Part shown: positions 59,824-64,000 of the stretch, piece after piece
Layout: every line of letters begins with the position of its first letter
Numbering within the stretch: position 1 is the stretch's first letter
The notes under the pieces: generated by a model
Seen by the model: only the letters and a program-made list of their open reading frames with translations
Told to the model about the DNA's origin: nothing
Databases searched by the model: none
Program-made: the position numbers and the translations under genes
Source: Methylococcus sp. Mc7
GTDB lineage: Bacteria > Pseudomonadota > Gammaproteobacteria > Methylococcales > Methylococcaceae
Direction: 5' to 3'
Length of the DNA stretch: 64,000 nt
Assembly (NCBI RefSeq): GCF_019285515.1
Contig: NZ_CP079095.1
Location: 2,636,501-2,700,500 of the forward strand

Positions 59824-62497
59824 CCATGCCGTGGTCTCGGCGGCGAGTGGCCCTTCTGACGTGGACAACGGCGCGGTCGTGTTTCAGGTTACCGATGCAA
59901 CCGCCGAAACCATCGAATTCACGGTGACCGACGTGACGGACGGTCTGACCTTGGCCCATACCGCGACCGTCAATTTCGTGGTTCCCCCCGCCACCAGCGC
60001 CGGCCTCAGCGCCTTCCCGACCAGCGTCGCCGCCGATGGCATCAGCACCACCACTCTGACCATCACGCTCAAGGACGCGCTGAACCGTCCCACGCCCGGC
60101 AAGACCATCACCTTGTCCCAGGGCAGCGGCCACTCCATCATCACCGGACCCAACCCGCCGGTGACCGACGCCAACGGCCAAATCCAGTTCACCGCGACCG
60201 ATCTCGTCAACGAGACTGTGACCTATTCCGCCGTCGATGTCACGGACGGCGATCTGCCCATCCCCGGCAACGGCGTGGTCACCTTCAGCGGCAGCGTGGG
60301 CGGCTGCGTGACCACCCTGGTGCCTCCCGTCGGCGCCAACGGCAACGTCGTCACGCCGTGGGCGAACGGCTTCAAGGCGGAAGACTTCTTCTTCGGCAAC
60401 GTCAACTGGAGCGGCTGTCCGGGCGCGTCCAATCCGGCGTTCAAGGACAATGCCGCCCTGGTGGCCGACTTCCGGACAGGCGATCTGTTCAAGCTGGGCC
60501 TCGAAGGGGGAGCCGTATCCAGCGCCAACGTCATCGCCAATCTCGGACCGACGCTCAGCCAGCCGGTGTTCGGCAAGGATGGCCGGCTATACGTCACGCG
60601 CGGTGCAACCACCGGCAACTTCACCACCGGCGCCCTGTACGAAATCGATTTCGAGACCGGCGCCATCCTCCGCACCGTGGCCCAGAATCTCACCTGTCCG
60701 GCCGGCCTGGCGGTGGATCCCTTGAGCGGCGATCTGTTTTTCACCGACAGTTGCACCGGGGCGGGTGCGGATAACCCTTCGATTTTCCGGGTGAGCGATC
60801 CCGCCGGTTCGAGCCCCGCGGTGGCGGTCTACGCCGAGCTGCCTTCCACGCCCAACGGCGGGCTGGCGTTTGCGCCCAACGGCACGCTGTACGCGGTCAC
60901 CGGCTATTTCAACAATGAGCACGCGCCCATCGTGCGCATCGGCGGGACGAATACTTCCCAGCCGCCAGCCATGACCACTCTGCCGGGCGTCACCTCGGCC
61001 TTTGGCATCGCCATAAGCGAGGCCCAGCCCAACGGGGAGGCGCGCTCGCTGATCGTGCATACCAACAGCGAACTCCGGCTCGTTGATATCACCACCAATC
61101 CCCCGACCACCACGGTGCTTGCCACCGGCAGCATCGCCCCTGGCGTGGTCGGGCCCGATGGCTGCATGTATTCGAGCGGCAACGACCGGGTCGCTAAACT
61201 CACGGGTCCCGGGGGGAGTTGCGGATTCCTGCCCACCAACCCCGCGCCCTCGCTGGGCCTGACTCCCGCCACGGTGACGCCGAACCCCGTTCAGGGCGGT
61301 TCGCAGAGCTTCACCGCGAACCTGAACCACGTCGCGACGCCTGCCGGTACGCCGGTGCTCTTCACGGTGAGCGGGGCCAATCCCCAGGTCAAACTGGTGC
61401 GCAGCGACGCCCAGGGCCATGCCCAGTTCACCTATTCGGCGGTGTTCGCCGGTAGCGACAAGGTCGTGGCGTACGCGGAAGTCGACGGCAAGAGCCTGAC
61501 CTCCAACCCGGCGCGGCTGACCTGGGCGGCCGGCCGGCACACCACCTTCCTGACGCTCAACCCCAGCCCAGCAGGGGGCACGCCGGGTCAGCCGGTAACC
61601 GTGGTCGCCTCGCTGACCGACGTCTCGGCCGATCCCGTCGCGGCCCTGGCCGACCAGACCATCGAGTTCACGCTGGACGGCGCCACCTGCTCGGCCGTGA
61701 CCGATGCGAACGGAGTCGCGGCCTGCCAGGTGACGCCCGACGCGGTGGGGATGACGACGCTGTCCGCCCGTTTCGCCGGCACGGAGCAATTGGTGCCGGC
61801 GGACGCAGCCATCGGGTTCAACGTGCTGGCCGCCGCGCCGCTGCCGTCAAGGCCGACCGTGACGATCTCGGTCAGTCCGGCCACGGTGGCGCTCGGCGGG
61901 AACGCGACGCTCACCTGGTCCTCGACTGACGCCGTTTTGTGCACGGCCAGCGGTGCCTGGAGCGGATCACAGGCGACCAGCGGCAGCCAGAATGTGTCGC
62001 AGGCCCAGCCCGGCGTTTATACCTACACCCTGGCTTGTGAAGGTCCGGGAGGTTCGGCGAGCAATTCGGCGACGCTGACGGTGGAATCCGCCGGCTCGAT
62101 ACCGTTCTCGCGGTTCTCGGTCATCCTCAATGTCGGCCAAAAGGCTTTCGAACTGGGCGCCTGGTTTGTGCTGGGACCGGACAGCGATGGCATCAACCCC
62201 GTGACCGAGGCGGTAAATCTGAGAGTCGGGGATTATTCGGCTACCTTGCCACCGGGCAGCTTCAAGCAACGACGGCCGGGCTTCTTCACCCTCAAAGGCA
62301 AGGTCAACGGCGTGACGTTGAGGGTGATCATTATGCCTTCTGGCGGCGGCACCTATGAGCTAGGTGTCATAGGCATACCCGCCCAGGCCGTGGGCTCGGC
62401 CAGAAAAGTCGATGTGGAACTCGCCATCGGCAATGATGGGGGCAGAACCCGAGTCGGAACCAGAATTATACCGGAATTTGGTGTACGGGCGGATTGA
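59824..62497 (+). pseudogene. 5'-truncated Ig-like (Big_1) repeat surface protein
   Basis: About 890 codons remain. The frame enters in the middle of a Big_1/invasin-like repeat (VDNGAVVFQVTDATAETIEF), followed by a full repeat (LSAFPTSVAADGISTTTLTI ... DANGQIQFTATDLVNETVTY, in pieces). A beta-propeller-like block at about 160-460 follows (GLAVDPLSGDLFFTDSC, GGLAFAPNGTLYAVTG), then two more Ig-like repeats (LTPATVTPNPVQGGSQSFTA, SVSPATVALGGNATLTWSS) and a C-terminal beta domain. No signal peptide or start codon is left, because the IS630 element lies immediately upstream. It probably was a large exported adhesin or structural protein. Confidence 0.75.
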
Positions 62498-62599
62498 GGG
62501 AGGGCGGCGTACCCTGCTGAAATGAGATTGACGAGATTAGCATTCTGCACAGAAAGAAGAGGTACGTGAAGATAGTGCAAGCTGGTTGGGTGCTCCAGG

Positions 62600-63270
62600 G
62601 GCGATCAGCGATTCGCTGACCGAGCTGTTGCGACAGGGGCGCGCGGTTTGCTTGAGAAGGCCGTGGAGGCGGAGTTGCAACCGCTGTTAGATCAGTACGA
62701 GAAGGTGACCGCTTTGGGCGGGCGAAAGCTGATGGTTCGCAATGATTACCTCCCGAAGCGGGAGGGGCTGACGGTCCTGGGGCCGGTGCAGGTCCGGGTG
62801 CCCAAGGTCCGCGATCGTTCCGGTTCGGACGGGTATCGGGAATCCAAGGCGTCCTGGCTCGGCGTCATCCAGGACTTGCAGGCGCGAGGCCTGAAGGCAC
62901 CGCCTCACCTGGCAATCGGCGACGGTGCTTTGGGTTTCTGGGTGGCCTGGGAGGCAGCGTGGCCGCAAACCTGCCGCCAGCGCTGTCGGGTCCACAAGAC
63001 CGCCAATGTCCTCAACGAGCTAATCCATTCAGGGCAAGGCCCAAGCGGGCCTCCATAAGGCCCGAATGGCGCAGACCATGGCTCAGGCGGAAAAAGCGTT
63101 TGACCGGCTCGTGCGGGATTTCGGCGCGAAGTATCCCAAGGCGGTGGATTGCCTGATGCCAGCCGAGCACAGGATTCACCTTCGGACCACCAAAGCGATC
63201 GAGCTTTGCCACCATTCGGCATCGCACGAGTCGGACCAAGAATTACATGTCCCTCAATACCTTGCTGGGC
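62600..63270 (+). mobile_element. Decayed IS256-family transposase
   Basis: Pieces in three frames assemble to an IS256 transposase: ISDSLTELLRQG, ARGLLEKAVEAELQPLLDQY, VRNDYLPKREGLTVLGPVQV, a large deletion, then GLKAPPHLAIGDGALGFWVA, QRCRVHKTANVLNEL, AFDRLVRDFGAKYPKAVDCL and IHLRTTKAIE. At least two frameshifts and two deletions. Inert. It abuts a fragment of an IS1380-type element. Confidence 0.8.
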
Positions 63271-63408
63271 GAGGTCAGTTGCAGCTTCGCGGTTTGCTTG
63301 ACTTCAAATCGGGGCATGATTCAGTTGGGTGAAAGAAAAGCATGCGTAATTCTACCATTGAATCAGCACCTGACGGCTCGTTCGCAGAGCGTGGACCACA
63401 GATTCAGG
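63271..63408 (-). mobile_element. Left-end fragment of an IS1380-type element
   Basis: Read on the minus strand, a CCTGAATCTGTG terminus (63408 leftwards) leads to a transposase start MPRFEVKQTAKLQLTS, closely related to the intact element at 24318-26009 but not identical. The rest is missing and the break at 63271 joins directly to the IS256 remnant. Confidence 0.7.
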
Positions 63409-63534
63409 GGGCAGGCGTGGTAATCTGGAGAATTTGGAAGGGTTGCTGATGAGCTTGGCCGAATTGCTTGAAGAAATTCGAATCAACATAGCCAAGGGTG
63501 AATAGGTCAGCGTAATTTGGCCGCGCAGGCAATA
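63409..63534. other. Short unassigned stretch
   Basis: An open frame without an early start (LENLEGLLMSLAELLEEIRI, ending at TAG near 63503) may be the tail of a lost gene. Nothing else is recognised. Confidence 0.25.
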
Positions 63535-63536
63535 AA

Positions 63537-63568
63537 AAAGCGGCAGGTGAAATCACCTAAGCCGCTTT
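63537..63568 (-). terminator. Rho-independent terminator after the tRNA genes
   Basis: On the minus strand AAAGCGGC-TT-AGGTGA ... TCACCT-GCCGCTTT forms a two-part stem followed by a run of six Ts. It lies 17 bp after tRNA-Pro and ends the tRNA transcript. Confidence 0.75.
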
Positions 63569-63584
63569 CTTGATTTTGGGAATT

Positions 63585-63661
<77 letters not shown>

Positions 63662-63717
63662 AGATTTACCGCTTTTGCTGCGAATGTCCCTGGTTGGGCA
63701 TTCGTTCAGTCTTCAAA

Positions 63718-63794
<77 letters not shown>

Positions 63795-63820
63795 GCTGAG
63801 CGGCGTATTATACAAATTCA

Positions 63821-64000
63821 TCAGTCGCTTAACAAACTCCGCATTTGCGCGAGCGAAGCGCGGCCACGTTCGCGCTTCACTTCGGGGTCGAGCGGCTGGC
63901 GGTCGGGCCATTCCAGGTCTTCCTGCGGCAGTTCGGCGAGGAAGCGGCTGGGCTCGCAGCCGATCATTTCGCCGTAGCGTTTCCGGTGGCTGCAGTAGCT
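63821..64000 (-). CDS. rep: C-terminal end of a Rep/UvrD-type ATP-dependent DNA helicase, cut by the window edge
   Basis: The last 59 codons, running off the right edge, read [20 protein letters not shown], then [20 protein letters not shown] and [16 protein letters not shown], with TGA at 63823-63821. The CEPSRFLxELPxEDLEW segment and the trailing acidic/Arg-rich tail are those of Rep, a 3'-5' superfamily 1 helicase assisting replication. The tRNA genes lie 27 bp downstream. Confidence 0.8.
   Translation of the reverse strand, partial: SYCSHRKRYGEMIGCEPSRFLAELPQEDLEWPDRQPLDPEVKRERGRASLAQMRSLLSD

Overview
The window is high-GC DNA from a gammaproteobacterium. Housekeeping genes of that class are present (dnaE, the nnr-tsaE pair, moaB, the C-terminus of a Rep-type helicase, tRNA-Pro and tRNA-Arg with encoded CCA). 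An exosortase-associated acyltransferase, a sulfide:quinone oxidoreductase and many insertion sequences would fit a methanotroph of the Methylococcus type, but no gene here proves that; it is inference.

Layout. 1-3.1 kb: 3' part of dnaE, followed by a gene-free stretch with a strong candidate small RNA. 3.7-9.6 kb: minus-strand genes for a multidomain peptidoglycan amidase, small membrane proteins (one a clear pseudogene) and a periplasmic RNase T2. 9.8-13.6 kb: a secreted protein split by an amber codon, an exosortase-type acyltransferase and a VAO-type flavoprotein. 13.7-16.8 kb: murF and an AMIN/Amidase_3 amidase. 17.0-21.7 kb: a heavy-metal RND adaptor-pump pair with a PII-like protein. 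21.7-26.3 kb: nnr-tsaE between two nearly identical REP/RAYT remnants, the second interrupted by a complete IS1380-type element. 26.4-32 kb: a toxin-antitoxin pair, a palindrome-rich repeat, an AraC/GyrI regulator, a YihY protein, moaB and sqr. 32.2-38 kb: a TolC-adaptor-RND operon divergent from sqr, with a 24-bp palindrome between them. 38-42.4 kb: a cold-shock/DUF1294 protein, gamma-glutamyltransferase and a peptide transporter. 42.6-45.7 kb: a tightly coupled four-gene envelope operon headed by a SUMF1-fold protein without the catalytic cysteine. 46-47.8 kb: two unknown genes and a dienelactone-hydrolase-like protein. 48.6-50.8 kb: an AT-richer NfeD-slipin pair. 50.9-54.3 kb: a complete IS21-type element carrying two passenger genes. 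54.4-63.4 kb: a graveyard of toxin-antitoxin remnants and insertion sequences around a phosphodiesterase gene and a headless Ig-like surface protein. 63.6-64 kb: two tRNA genes and the end of rep.

Functionally, the window is rich in envelope genes: peptidoglycan hydrolases, MurF, two RND efflux systems, lipoproteins and exported enzymes. The accessory DNA shows a clear history. Full IS boundaries with target duplications can be read for IS1380 (ATATA), IS21 (CGAATAGC) and IS630 (TA). Several host genes are decayed: an amber plus frameshift, an amber split, a frameshifted higB and a beheaded hicA. The best candidates for something little described are the SUMF1/lipoprotein operon, the IS21 element with a cysteine-rich passenger protein, the twin deleted RAYT remnants and the sRNA downstream of dnaE.
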